In this document: positions 24,401 through 34,900 of the stretch, one piece after another
How positions within the stretch are numbered: the stretch's first letter is position 1
Layout of the letters: every line of letters begins with the position of its first letter
Origin: Cyanophora paradoxa
Taxonomy: Eukaryota; Glaucocystophyceae; Cyanophorales; Cyanophoraceae
Direction of reading: 5' to 3'
DNA: 64,000 nt
NCBI GenBank assembly: GCA_004431415.1
Contig: QPMI01000495.1
Location: 1 to 64,000 of the forward strand
Notes under the pieces: model-generated
What the model saw: only the letters and a program-made list of their open reading frames with translations
Database searches by the model: none
What the model was told of the DNA's origin: nothing
Translations under genes and position numbers: made by a program

Positions 24401-27206
24401 CCTCGCAACAATAGATCGACGCCGGCGCCCGCCAGCGCGCCCTCCGCTAGTTATAACGCGCGTTGGATTTCGGCAGAGTCGTGGACGACGTCGCGATGAA
24501 GTGCGTCGTGGGCGGGAGTTTTACTAGTGGCCCGGCCGCGTTTTGGCGCGCCGGGGGTGCAAGGGGGGAATCTGGATCTAATGAAAGAGTAGTAGTGGAT
24601 TGAACATGCACGGGGCAGATATAGATCGACCCCGGCCCAGCGCGCGCGGCAGGTTGAAGTAGACAGAGATTATATATGATTGTAAAGAGTAGGAAAGGGC
24701 TGTTATGCAGAGGCTGCGATCTAACCGAATAAAGAAAAGACTGAATGAACGGCCAGATTAAGCGCACTGTATATGAAAGATTGTTCTGGAGCGAAAAAAC
24801 GCTGCGCATCATTTGTGTGCGCGCGGCCTACCGCTAACCCTGAACAGCTGGCTAAAAGATGATGGTGCTGTCTGCAGAGGGCTCGCCGTAAACATAGGCG
24901 ATCCAGGCCTTCTGCAGGGGGTCGGGGCGGAAGTCGACCATGGGGGTGAGCGGCAGCCAGCGGCGCCGGTCATGAAGAGGGCCGTCTTGCGAGAGCATGG
25001 TGAGGCGGCCCGCCGCCTCGAGCGCCCGCAGAGCCACGCGGCTGTCGCGCTGCCCGCTCCCGGCGCGCATCTGGTAGACAAGGTCTTGAATTTCGATATC
25101 CGCGAGGCCGGCGTCACGGAGGCGCTTGAGGACTCCCATGTGGCAATCATGAAACAGAGGTGAGATCTAGATATGGGCAGTCCAGTTGAATGAATGTTCG
25201 TGCACCCGACAAAGCGAACGACGAAGCGATCCTGCCGCGCAGCCGCGAGTGCTTCGACTGTTGCTAAAGCGAAGGCGACGGCCTCCTCGCGGATGGGGGG
25301 GAAGCCAGGCCGGTCGGGGAGCTCGCGGACGAGGATGAGCAGGGGACTCTCAGCCGCTCCGAGCACGGACACGAGACCGGCGACGTCGGGGGCCGCTTCT
25401 GACGGCCAGGTGGACGCGGCTTGCCGGTATCCGTCCGGCGGGAGCACAAGCGCGACGGCGCCCGCAGAAAGCCGGCTGAGCGCGAGGCCGAGCCAGGAGG
25501 CGTCGTCGGCGGAGGCAACGACGAGCCCCCCAACAGCCAGAGGCGGTCCCGAAGCCGGCCGCGACATCACGTAGCAGCGGAAGACACTGTCGGCCACCTC
25601 CATCGCGAAGGGGAGCTGCGGATGGTTCAGATGATGCTGACTTCAGAGACGGAGGCCGCTCGGCGGTCGCACCTGGTTCGACGCGTTACACTTGTGCTCG
25701 AGGTCCTCGCGACTGCGCCGGCGTCAGCTTCGCTCGCTACTCTTGGTGTCAGGCTGAGGAATGCGTGAGTGCGGCTGCAGCACACGCACGTGAAACTTAT
25801 GGAGATCGAGATCTAGAGGAAATCTAGAGGAGATCGAGCAAGACAGCTAGGGAGAAGTGGTTCCATGCAGAACCGCGCAACGAAGAGCAAGGCGTAAGCA
25901 ACGCACTGCGAGGAAGCCGAAATCTACAGGAGACAGCTAGCTATAGGGAGAACTGGTTCCATGCAGAACCGCGGAAGGAATTCGAAGACCGGAATGAGAG
26001 AGAAGTTGCTTTCCAGGCTTCAGGTCAAGGAAAACTGGTCTTCGCTAGAACCGCGGAAGGAATTCGAAGATCGGAATGTGAGAGAAGTTGGTTTCCAGGC
26101 TTCAAGTCAAGGAAAACTGGTCTTCGCCCTCGAAAACCTTTTTTTGCATGGACGGCCGCAGCGACAAACACGTGTCGCTGCAAGCGAATTTCCACCCATT
26201 TTTTTCCCGCGTTGCAAACTGGACCTCGAAAACGGCCTCATAGAAGAATTTTGGCTGAAGCGAGGGAACGGGAAGCAAGGGGGGGAAGACCTTCGGTCTT
26301 CTTTTCCCCCCTTGCAATTTTGCGGTGCGATTTCGCGCGACTTAGACTGACTCGGGGTTTCGCGATCGCGGCAGCCGCAAGGTGTGCACGTCGATGACCG
26401 CGCGCGCCGGCGAGAGGGCCGACACGGCCACCCACGGCGGCGAGGTGCGCTGCGCACCCGGGCCCGCCCTCTCATGCGCACGGGATGGACGAGCGCGTGC
26501 ACGGGCGGGCTCGCCTGGGTTAAAAATTTCGCAGGCGGTGGAGGCGGTGCGGGGGCGGGCGGAGCGGGGGGAGCCGCCCTACGCGATGATCTTCATGGAC
26601 ATGGAGGTGCGCACGCGGCTCACGCTCGCGCGTATATACTCGCAAGACGCTCTAAAGACGTGGACGCTTTTCATTTAGATCTAAAGCCGATCGCGGTGTC
26701 TCGCGCAGATGCCGGTCATGGACGGGTTCCAGGCCTCGCGGAAGATACGGCAGCTGGTGAGCTCGGCCCGCGCAAATTTGATTCGAGACCCGCGAGCACG
26801 CGCGCACTGTGCAGGAGGCGGAAGGGGCGACGAAGGGCCCGCCCTCCAAGATCGTGGTGCGCTGGAGCCCCCGCCGCGGCCGCTGGGCCATCTCGCGACC
26901 GGCGGGCCGGGGGCGGCTGCAGGCGCTGACGGCGAACGCGATGGAGGCGAGCCGGGAGCGGTGCCGCGAGGCCGGCATGGACGACTTCCTCGCCAAGTCA
27001 GGCCCCCCCGCCCCGCCCCGCGCCTCTTAAGCTTCGAAGCCCCCGGCCGCGCGCGGCCGGCGCGCAGCTCACTCGCGCGGCGCAGGCCCGTGAAGATGGA
27101 CCAGATCGCCCGCATGGTCGAGCGCTTCTGCCGCAGCGCGCCCACGGCCAGTACTAGTGCGGAATCGAGCGCGAGCGCGAAGGAGCCGCGGCAGGAGCCC
27201 CCGTAG
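18413..27206 (+). CDS. Hybrid sensor histidine kinase (PAS-PAS-HisKA-HATPase-REC-REC), main part
   Basis: This is a membrane sensor kinase that autophosphorylates on His and passes phosphate to its own receiver. The order is: extracellular exons (LGSSFG at 18413; METVPQDLSEF at about 19102; GFNFMVGGEEY at about 19317); TM2 (SSIIVSCVCGGLALLLGLAV, about 19565); juxtamembrane VLRSMRNFRKELDK; PAS1 (LERVADALVVTDRDG, to about 20000); PAS2 (NAPIFCVDTQLRVTDWN, about 20940, then AARVTGLEPNAVLGESVLGL); linker GQDLTEKRARIEMEAVSEA; H-box TVHELRTP with His codon 21615-21617; N-box FAYNGIKFT; G1 DTGLGMDE; F-box EEFRSYVQADQSITR; G2 GGTGMGLAVSKK. Next comes a degenerate receiver-like region (23440-24240). 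The final receiver is KILVVDDVAMN, then YAMIFMDMEMPVMDG (Asp codon 26598-26600), ALTANAM and LAKPVKM, with TAG at 27204-27206. Receiver exons are 24477-24500, 26375-26444, 26535-26606, 26709-26756, 26815-26856, 26923-26996 and 27086-27206. All splice in phase with GT/AG. Confidence 0.93.
24852..25730 (-). CDS. Unidentified gene nested antisense in a kinase intron
   Basis: The minus-strand exon from about 25635 to 25210 encodes LPFAMEVADSVFRCYVMSRP and continues through hydrophobic and acidic stretches (ASWLGLALSRLSAGAVALVL; ESPLLILVRELPDRPGFPP) to ALAAARQDRF. A second exon, about 25134-24852, encodes VLKRLRDAGLADIEIQDLVY... and ends YVYGEPSADSTIIF-stop. A short upstream exon (REDLEHKCNASNQ, about 25713-25674) joins in phase through a GTGCGA donor. 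The exact junction of the two long exons is unsettled (phases do not match at the obvious donor). I recognise no family. The gene lies wholly inside the kinase intron 24501-26374 on the opposite strand, so it is nested, or it arrived with an insertion. Confidence 0.55.
25951..26128. repeat. Tandem 82-bp repeat (two units plus a partial)
   Basis: Unit 1 (25951-26032) and unit 2 (26033-26114) share AACTGGT, then AGAACCGCGGAAGGAATTCG, then GAGAGAAGTTG and TTTCCAGGCTTCA. A third unit starts at 26115 and stops after about 14 nt. A degraded earlier piece (TGGTTCCATGCAGAACCGCG) sits near 25859-25878. All are inside the kinase intron, upstream of the receiver exon at 26375. Confidence 0.85.
26275..26315. 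repeat. Hairpin in kinase intron
   Basis: The inner stem GAAGACC (26285-26291) pairs with GGTCTTC (26295-26301) around a 3-nt loop. After a TTTT bulge, the outer stem GCAAGGGGGG (26275-26284) pairs with CCCCCCTTGC (26306-26315). The outer stem repeats the terminal motif of the 3.8-kb element. It lies 60 nt before the acceptor of the receiver exon at 26375. Confidence 0.8.
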
Positions 27207-27733
27207 ACTCCCTCCGATCCTTCCTTCAAATTCGGACGCCGTATAAATAATTTCGACTAATACACAGCTTACTAAAAGAAAGGACAATACACATACATAG
27301 AGAGAGAATTCGAAATTTGATAGAAGAAAGAGCACTAGTACTAGTTTTGAATTTCGCAGAGTCGAAAGAGATATCATCGAGCGAATTCGAAGCCTTCGGA
27401 CCATGAAGGCTGAATGAAACCGGGCCTGATCGTGAAACTGTACATGGGCACGCGACGAAGAAATCTAGAGCTCTAAACACGATCGAAAACGCTCTGAAAC
27501 AGTTGCTCTCGCAGTAAATAAATATATATAGAAATAGTAAATGGATCATCGATATCGGATGGGCAGCTACGTATACGCTGTGCAGAAAAACATTAACGAC
27601 AGGGAAGTGATCATGACCACGATATCGGATGGGCAGCTACGCTTCGCAGGATACGACTAGCTTTAGGGGAAGAAGACTTACGCTATAGACGACATGATCA
27701 CGACATCATGACCGGCGCCGGCGCCGGCAGCGG
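27207..27733. other. Convergent 3' spacer
   Basis: This lies between the stop of the histidine kinase (+) and the stop of the membrane-protein gene (-). It is AT-richer than the genes and contains ACTAGTACTAGT near 27333-27345. ATATCGGATGGGCAGCTACG occurs twice, 72 bp apart (near 27550 and 27622). No gene is seen. Confidence 0.6.
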
Positions 27734-30700
27734 CTACGGCGGGTACGCATCGGGGAAGACGTAGTAGTAGATGTTTGCCTGCGCGGACTCGTTCGAGGGC
27801 GTGCCGGGCCAGGGCCCGGGGGATCCGGCCGGGCGGGGCGGGCCGGGGCGCGGGGCGCGGGGCACCTGGCGGTAGAGGCCGAGGAAGGAGATGGAGGTGC
27901 ACGCCATGAACGTCAGGGCGAGCAGCCCGGCGTTCTCCCTGCGCCGGCGGGCGGGGGGGCGGGCTGAGATCCCGCAGAGAATAAATATTCGAAGCGTGGG
28001 CGGATGCGGACCGAAGGAAGCGCCAGGAGGAGGTGAGGGCGAGGCGGTCCTTGAGGCGGGGGAAGAAGTGTGCGGCGGCGTGGAGGGCGGCGACGACGGC
28101 GCCGTTGGCGCCGGCGGTGAGGAGCGAGAAGGTGAGCGCCGAGGCGCACGCGGCGTCGTCGAGGGTGGCCGGCGAGTAGGGGAAGAGGGCGGCGCCGGGG
28201 CCGTAGCGCGCCACGGCGACGGCTGCGACGAAAACCACGGCGGCCACCCAGGAGACGACCGCTTGCCAGAGGATCATCGAGCTGCGCGGGGCCGGCGGGC
28301 CGGGCCGGCCGGGCCACGTCGGCTGGGGGCAGCGCTCCAGGCCAGGCGGGCGGGGGCCGGGGGGCCCGGCCCGGGGCGGCGCACCGGAGGCCCGTCTGGA
28401 TGCTGTACACCCAGAGCTCCTCGCGGTCGTCGAGGAGCGCGGGGGAGGCGCGGCCGGAGGCGGCCGCGGGCCCCGCCGCCCCCTCGGCGCCCCGGTCCTC
28501 CTCGAGCTCCCAGCCCCCTGCCCCCTCCAGGGAGGGCCGCGGCGTCCAGTCGAAGTCGAGCGGCCGCACCTCCACTCGGGCCCCACCGCCATCCACCGGC
28601 ACCAGCCCCGGCGCCGCCTCCGCATCCGGCCCCGGCCCCGGCCCCGGCCCCGGCGCCGCATCGATGTCCTTGGCCATCGTGGCCAATCGCGAGCGGGGCG
28701 CGGGCGAGCTGGAGGCGGCCGCGGCCGGCGCGCGCGGGCCCGGGCCCGACGAGCTCGAGGGGGCGGGGTCAAGGCGAACGCCGGGGGTGGAGAGGCGGCG
28801 GAGGAGGGCGGCGGCGCGGCGGACGAGGGGGCGGGCGACGCGGCGGGCGAGGAGGGAGACGGGTACGAGGAGGAAGAGGAGGTCCGAGGCGAGGGAGACG
28901 AGGTAGACGGCGACGGAGTGCACCTGCGGGAAAGGCGGGGTGAGGGGGGCCCGGCCGGGGGCAGCCGCGGGCCCGGCAGAGCCGGCCGAGGCCTGGGCCG
29001 CCGGCAGCACCTTGAAGTAGGAGAGCTGGCGGAACATCCGCACGGCGAGCCTGCGTCGCGGGGCTCGTGAGGGGCGCGCTCCGGCCGCGGCGCCGGGAAA
29101 CGCGTGATGAAGGGGGGGCGGGCGGGGCGGGGCGGGGCGGGGCGCGGACAGCATGGTGAGGGCCTGCAGGACGACGGCGTCACCGTGGGGCAGGGCGGCG
29201 GCGAGGCTGCCGCGGAAGGCCCGCAGCTGCAGCAGAACGAAGAGGTAGCAGACCGACGAGTTCGTCGCGTTGATCAGCACCTGCGCGCGATTCGCGGCGC
29301 GCCCGGGGCGGGGCGCGTGGGGGCGGGGGCGCGCGGGCCTGGGCGGTGGAGGAGCTGGCGAGGGAGAAGAGGAAGAGGTAGGCGTAGAGGACGAAGATGA
29401 TGAGCATGTTCGTCGCCTGCCGGCGCCCCGGCCCGCGGCCGTGCCCGGCGTCAGCACATATATCACCGGAATTTTTTTCGAGCTCTCATGAACGAGCTTC
29501 GAATTCAGCACGCGGTCACCTGCAGCTTGCTAAAAGTAGCCGCGGCGCGGGCGGGGTCGGCGGGGCCCGCCTCGCGATCGAGCGCGCGATCGGCGGCGCC
29601 GCCGACTCCCGCCTCGAGCTCGAGCTCCGGCGGCGCGCCGGCGCCGGCCTGGGCGGATCTCGCGATCGAGGCGTCGCGTCGGGCGAAGAGCCGGGCGTGC
29701 AGGCGGGCGCAGATCTGGTTCGTGAGCACGATGCAGAGCAGGCCCAGCGCGTAGCCGAACGGTACGGCCGACACTGCGCAAGCGCCCCGCGCGTCGAAAT
29801 CGGCGGCCGGCGGGGGGCACCCGGGCGGGCGGGCGATCGCGAGGGGCGCGGGGCGCGCACGGTCGACGACGGCGTTGGAGGCGGCGAAGAGTGCGGGGGC
29901 GCAGAGGAGGAAGAGGGCGATGTAGGAGGGGACGACGCGGCGGGGCGGGCGCCGCGCGAGGACCGCGAAGAGGACGCTGGAATTGGTGGCGGAGCCGAGG
30001 CAGCCGCAAAAGCCGAAAGCGAGGGCCCGTGCGACGCGGTTCTGGATGGCGGGGTACGGCAGGCCGAACTGGACGGCGGTGGCCGCCGCGGGGCCCACCG
30101 TCAAGATCGCCAGGGCCCGCGCGTTGGCCCAGAAGCCGCCGGCTTCCGGTGCGCCGGCGGCCGCCGACGGGGAGGGCAGGGCGAAGCTCGCCCGGGACCG
30201 GCTGGTCTCGAGCTCGCCCTGGACGAGGCGCCAGAGGGCGCGGGACTCCTCGGCGGTCGCGGGGAATGGCACTCCAGAACTCGGGCCGGAGCGCCCCGGA
30301 GCAACAGCCGCCGGGGCCACGCGGGCGAGGCTGACGCGTGCGGGTGGGCGCGGCTCCTCCTGCTCGCGATCGCTGCAGCTGCTGCTGGCGGCGTGCGCAG
30401 TGCTCCGCCGCCGCGACCGCAGGTGCTGGTGCACGTGCGGCTGCGGCTGCAGGCCGGCGCCGTTGTCGGCCGCCAGGCTGCAGCCGGCCGGCGTCGGCGC
30501 CGCCGACGAGCGCGGCGCCGGCGGGTTCTCGAGCGGGGCGCGGCTGCCGCTCGACGCACACGGCGCGAGGGAGACGAAGGCGATCGCGACGGGCGCCGGC
30601 GGCGCCGGCCGCGGCGCGGCAGCGTCTGGTTCCGCGCGCTCCGGCGGCGCCGGCCGCGGCGCGGCAGCGTCTGGTTCCGCGCGCTCCGCCGGCGCCGGCC

Positions 30701-30983
30701 GCGGCCGCCGCTCCAGCGCTTCTTTCTGCTGCACGCAAGATCTAGACTGAGCAAAGAGGGCGCGCGCGACCCACTGCCGGGGCGCGCGCGCGCGCACCGG
30801 GAGGTCGATGTGCATGCATGTGCCCGCGGCCGGATATCGACTCGCGGCCGGATCCGGATCTGCAGCGAATTCGAAGGCGGGGTGCGGTGGTGTCGATGAA
30901 GCGCCACGGCCCGAGGCACATGCAAATGCATAGCCCTCGTTCTCCTCCCGAACGCGGCTCCGACGCCTGACGGGGGTCGACAT
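27734..30983 (-). CDS. Polytopic membrane protein, about 9-10 helices, unidentified
   Basis: ATG is at 30983-30981 and TAG at 27736-27734. A long first exon has an Ala/Pro/Arg-rich, probably disordered N-terminus of about 250 residues and then four hydrophobic segments (ALAILTVGPAAATAVQFGLP; FCGCLGSATNSSVLFAVLA; YIALFLLCAPALFAASNAVV; PFGYALGLLCIVLTNQICA). It splices at SKLQ to TNMLIIFVLYAYLFLFSLAS. Further in-phase exons give VLINATNSSVCYLFVLLQLR, LLAVRMFRQLSYFK and VHSVAVYLVSLASDLLFLLV (followed by a soluble loop of about 125 residues, including WTPRPSLEGAGGWELEED). Then come SMILWQAVVSWVAAVVFVAA, ENAGLLALTFMACTSISFLG and a C-terminal ANIYYYVFPDAYPP. Donors are GTGACC, GCCCGC (a possible non-GT donor after STAQ), GTCCGC, GTGCTG, GTGCGC and GTGCCC. 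It could be a receptor, channel or transporter; nothing here decides it. Confidence 0.7.
30597..30695. repeat. 48-bp coding minisatellite
   Basis: Two nearly identical 48-bp units occur in the first exon of the membrane-protein gene. They encode the duplicated peptide ERAEPDAAAPRPAP in the disordered N-terminus. The unit length is a multiple of three, so copy-number change would keep the frame. Confidence 0.8.
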
Positions 30984-31956
30984 CGACGCTGCGGGCTGAT
31001 CATGCTTGTGATCATGAGGGCAATTTGAGCCACCCCGGAGGCCGCCGACATCGAGGAGGCCTGCATCCGCACAAGGGCGAACGAGCGTGCAATCCGGTCA
31101 GCGGTTTCCGACGCCCGGCGGCCGGCGTCGGCCGCGGAGATCTAGAGCACGGCTCACAGGCGCACCGACGAAGAACTGGCCTTGAGCCGCCATCGCTGAT
31201 ATCTTAGCGACGCATGAAATCCGGTGGGGTGCGCAGCAGCGCAGGAGCGCGCGCGGGGGTTCCGGCCGCGGATCCGATCCCGTCCGGTGCGCCGGGCCGC
31301 TGAGGTCAGCAGTTATTTTAAACTTTGCGTACCCCGGCACCACACTGCCACAGTGGTGCACGTGAGGAGTGCACGTGCCAACCGATCGAACGAAGTTAAT
31401 GGCACGTATACGGTATACCCCGCTCAGGGCCGCGCTGACCGGTACAGTCGGTACTGACCGGCGGTGACCGCGCTTCGAATCGGAGGAGCGCAAGCAAACT
31501 TAATTTCCGAATTCGAAGTTCTGTATGCGCCCGCGGCCGGCGCTGGCCCCTTGCGAAGGCAGTTACCCCCCCGGGGCTTCCGGCCCCCCCCCCCCCCCCC
31601 CCCCCGCCCCCCCGCCCCCCGGCCCATAGCTAAGCTGGCAGGCTAAGGCAGCTCATGACAGCCGCTAGCGCTATGGCGGATTCCGGAGACGAGCGCCACG
31701 CGTACGCCTGCGCGTAGCAGCAGAAGCAGAAGTCTGCGCGCCGTCACGTTCAGCTGCAGTAAGATCATGACCGTCGGACACCAGCAGTTACCCCTGCAAC
31801 CTGGCAGCTCTGTCTCCTGACGCGCTTAGGCCTGCGCATGTATATAGCTGCATTGGTTCATCTAGATCTCCGCTGAGCTAGCGCGCGATTTCGATCACTG
31901 TGCCACCCGCGCTTGCAAGACAAAACAAGCAGCGGCAACGCGATCCACAGCTTTGG
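30984..31956. promoter_or_regulatory. Divergent 5' spacer between membrane protein and NPHP3-like gene
   Basis: About 970 bp separate two divergent start codons, so promoters for both genes should lie here. Visible features are a paired GATCATG motif near 31000-31016, GACCGGTACAGTCGGTACTGACCGG near 31437-31460 (two overlapping GGTAC-type palindromes), and a run of 22 C at about 31584-31605 followed by more C-runs. I see no clear TATA box. No coding region is supported. Confidence 0.45.
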
Positions 31957-34900
31957 ATGGGCTGCTGCAACTCAAGGCCCAGGGAGTACGCGCTCGGCGC
32001 TGTGCGCCGCGGGAGCGTGGGCGAGGTGATGGTCAAAGAGATCGTCGTGCAGATCGACCCGCAGCCGCAGCCGCAGCCGCAGCCGCAATTGCAGGCGGCG
32101 CCCGAGCGGCAGCCGAAGCTCGCAGCCGCAGCCGCGCCGCCTCTGGTCATCCATGGCGTGCCGATCAGCGCCCGCGAGGCCGCGGCGGCGCGGCTGCGGC
32201 CGGAGGCAGGGGTCGGCGCCTCGGGGTCGGCGCGGCCGGCGGCGGCGCAGCCGGGCAACCGCGTCGTGCGCGTCTTCCTCTCCTCCACATTCCGTGAGCG
32301 ACGCCGCCCGCCCGCCCGCCGCGCCGGCCGCGCCGGCCGCGCGATCCCAACTGCGCGCCGCGCGCCGTGGCCTCTCGGGGGCACGCAGAGGACATGCAGG
32401 CTGAGCGGGACGCGATCCGCGCCCTGGTCAACCCCTCCATGAAGCGCCTCTGCGCGGAGCGCGGCGTCTTCTACCACGCAGTCGAGTGCGCCGGCGTCGA
32501 CCGGAGTACTAGTCGGCGGGTCCGCATTCGTGATTCGATCCGAAAGCTGATCCCCGCCGGACGCAGCCTGCGCTGGGGCATCACGGACGATGCCTGCAAG
32601 AGCGGGATGGTCACTCTTCTGTGCCTTCGCGAGGTGGAGCGCAGCAACTACTTCGCCGCGTTCGTCAAGGCCCGATACGGCTGGCGCGCGCGCCCCCGCA
32701 CCCCCCTCCCCCCCTTCTAATCACCTCCCTACCCCCCCTCCCGAACTCCCGAGCCCCCGCTTACTGTAATCTTTCCTCCGCCTCGCAGGCACCTCAATCC
32801 CAATGCATCCGCCGAGGACGAAGGCAACGCCCTGTTCCGCCTGTGCGCGTACCCCTGCCCCCGTTCGTAGGGACTGGAACTGAGCGGGGTTACAGGAACC
32901 TCGAGCGCGCGGCGGGGGAGTTCCCCTGGGTACGCGAGTGGGAGGACCGCTCCGTGACAGAGATCGGCGAGCACGTACCCCCAGACCCGCCTTTTCCCCT
33001 GTCCCCCTGATCGCCTCCGCAGAGATCCGCGCCGGCGCCCTCCGGGACGTGGCAGTGCGCGTACCCTCCCTCTCGCTTCCGCGTACCCCTTGGTCGTTGA
33101 GGCGAATCGAATCCAGGCCGCCCGGGGCCGCTCTATGTTCTACTTTGCCTCGCCGTCCCTCTCAGCGGCGGCCGCCGCCTCGGGCGGAGGGGAGGGCCCC
33201 TACGCCGCCGCGCGCCTCGAGGCCCTCAAGGCGCGTCGTACCCCACTCCCGCCCCTTCCACCCTGACCCCGGGCAGGGGGACGTGCGGGCGTCGGGTCTA
33301 CCCCTGGAGGAGTACGGCACGCCCGAAGAGCTGGCCCGCGCCATCCGCTCGGCCCTCACCGACGCGCGCCCACCCCGCCTGCCCGGGGGTACACAAGCCT
33401 TCCTTCGGACTGAGTACCCCCCAGATGCTGGAGCGGGACCACCCCCTGTCGCGCACGACCACCTGGCTCGAGTTCGAGCGGGTACCCCCCCCTTTTCCCG
33501 TATACCCCACCCAGCTCCCTCCCCACTCACCTCCCACAGTCCTTCCACGGAGCCTTTGGCGAGACGCGCCGCCGCGCATTCGTTCGGGATCCGAGCGACG
33601 ACGGTACCCCTCCCCCCTTCCCCCTCCCTTCGTTCTCCAATTTTGCCGCGCCAGCGGCTCTGGACGGGTACGCCGGCTCAGACGGGCCCCAAGCGCTTGC
33701 CGTCGTCGGCCCGAACGGCTGCGGGAAAAGCTGTACCCTCCCCGACTTCGATCCCTTCTACCCCCGTTGAATCGCACCGCAGCGCTTCTGGCGAGCTGGT
33801 CCCACGCGTGGGCGGAGGGGCACCCCGGTGACGTCACCGTCGCCCACTTCGTGGGAGGTACCTACAGCAGCTCGCTGCTCTCCGCGATCGCGAGGCGCCC
33901 CCCCCTCCCTCCCCCCCCCCCTCCCCTTCCCGCCCCCCCATCCCCCACCCCACCCTCTACCGGCCGTGACGTACCCCCCAGGAGGATAAGCGAGGAGGTG
34001 CGGGCAAAGTGGCCCGACCAGGAGCCGATTGACTTCACCGGGTCCGACGCAGAGGTACCCCGCAAGAATAATTCCGATCTGTACCCCTCCCGCCCAGACG
34101 CGACAATCGCACGCGTCTTCAGGTGTCCGTGCGGCTCGCGAGGGCGCTGGCGCGGGGCGCCCAGGAGTGGCCCGCGCGAGGTGGGCGATCATGATCCCCG
34201 CCTTGCGCGATTCCGGTCACGACGGTAGACCCCTCGCCCTTCCCCCCCTCCTCTCGCCGCAGTGGTCCTCGTGATCGACGGAGTGGACCAGGTGGGTGAT
34301 GGATCGCGCCTGCTGCACCCCTCCCCTCCCAGTGACGCGTGGGGGGGCGGGCAGCTCTCGGGGGGGCCCGCGGCGAGGGACCTCGCGTGGCTCCCGGCCG
34401 CTGCCGGGCCCCGCCTCCGCCTCCTGCTCTCCACGCCCCGCGGTGCGCCACCTTTGCTCTCCTTCGCCTCTTCGCGGGCGATCGCTCCGCCAACGCGCCC
34501 CGCCCCGCCAGGCCCCGCCCTGCGGGCCGCCGAGCAGTCCGGGCGCCCCCTCCTCGTCCACGGTGCGCCCCCTCGCCCACGCCCCCGCCCCCGCCCCCGC
34601 CCTCGCCCTCGCGCCGGCTCAGCGTGGGGCAGAGGTGGGCCCGCTGGGGGCGGGTCGGCGGGCGGCCGTCGTGCGGGCCGTCCTCGAGGGCAGGTCCGCC
34701 CGACGCTCCGAGGCTCCCGCGGGGCCCAAGGAGAGAACGGCCCCTAGAGCCCCGCCCAGCCGCCTGGCCTCAGCCGTCCCGGCAGGGGCGGGCCCTCTCG
34801 GAGGAGCGGGCGGCCCGCATCGCCGCCTCCCCGCACGCCGCGAGCCCCGTGCGCGCGATCCCGGCGCCGGCCCCGCAGCTGTCGCGCAGAGGCCGACGGG

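Noticed and set aside
23095-24411. 438-codon minus-strand ORF opposite the kinase
   Set aside because: It is the complement of GC-rich kinase exons. The plus strand carries the G2 box and receiver motifs.
24809-25603. Single unspliced 264-codon minus-strand ORF
   Set aside because: Its C-terminal half is a Ser/Arg/Pro shadow frame. The other frame (VLKRLRDAGLADIEIQDLVY) is far more protein-like, so a splice was inferred.
29500-30380. GCGATCGC sites as cyanobacterial HIP1, suggesting bacterial DNA
   Set aside because: Genes here have many spliceosomal introns. The octamer is expected more often in CG-rich DNA and is not restricted to one region.
32056-32096. CAGCCG repeat as an expansion locus
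   Set aside because: It is only about five Pro-Gln codon pairs inside a coding exon, with no sign of length variation in this sequence.
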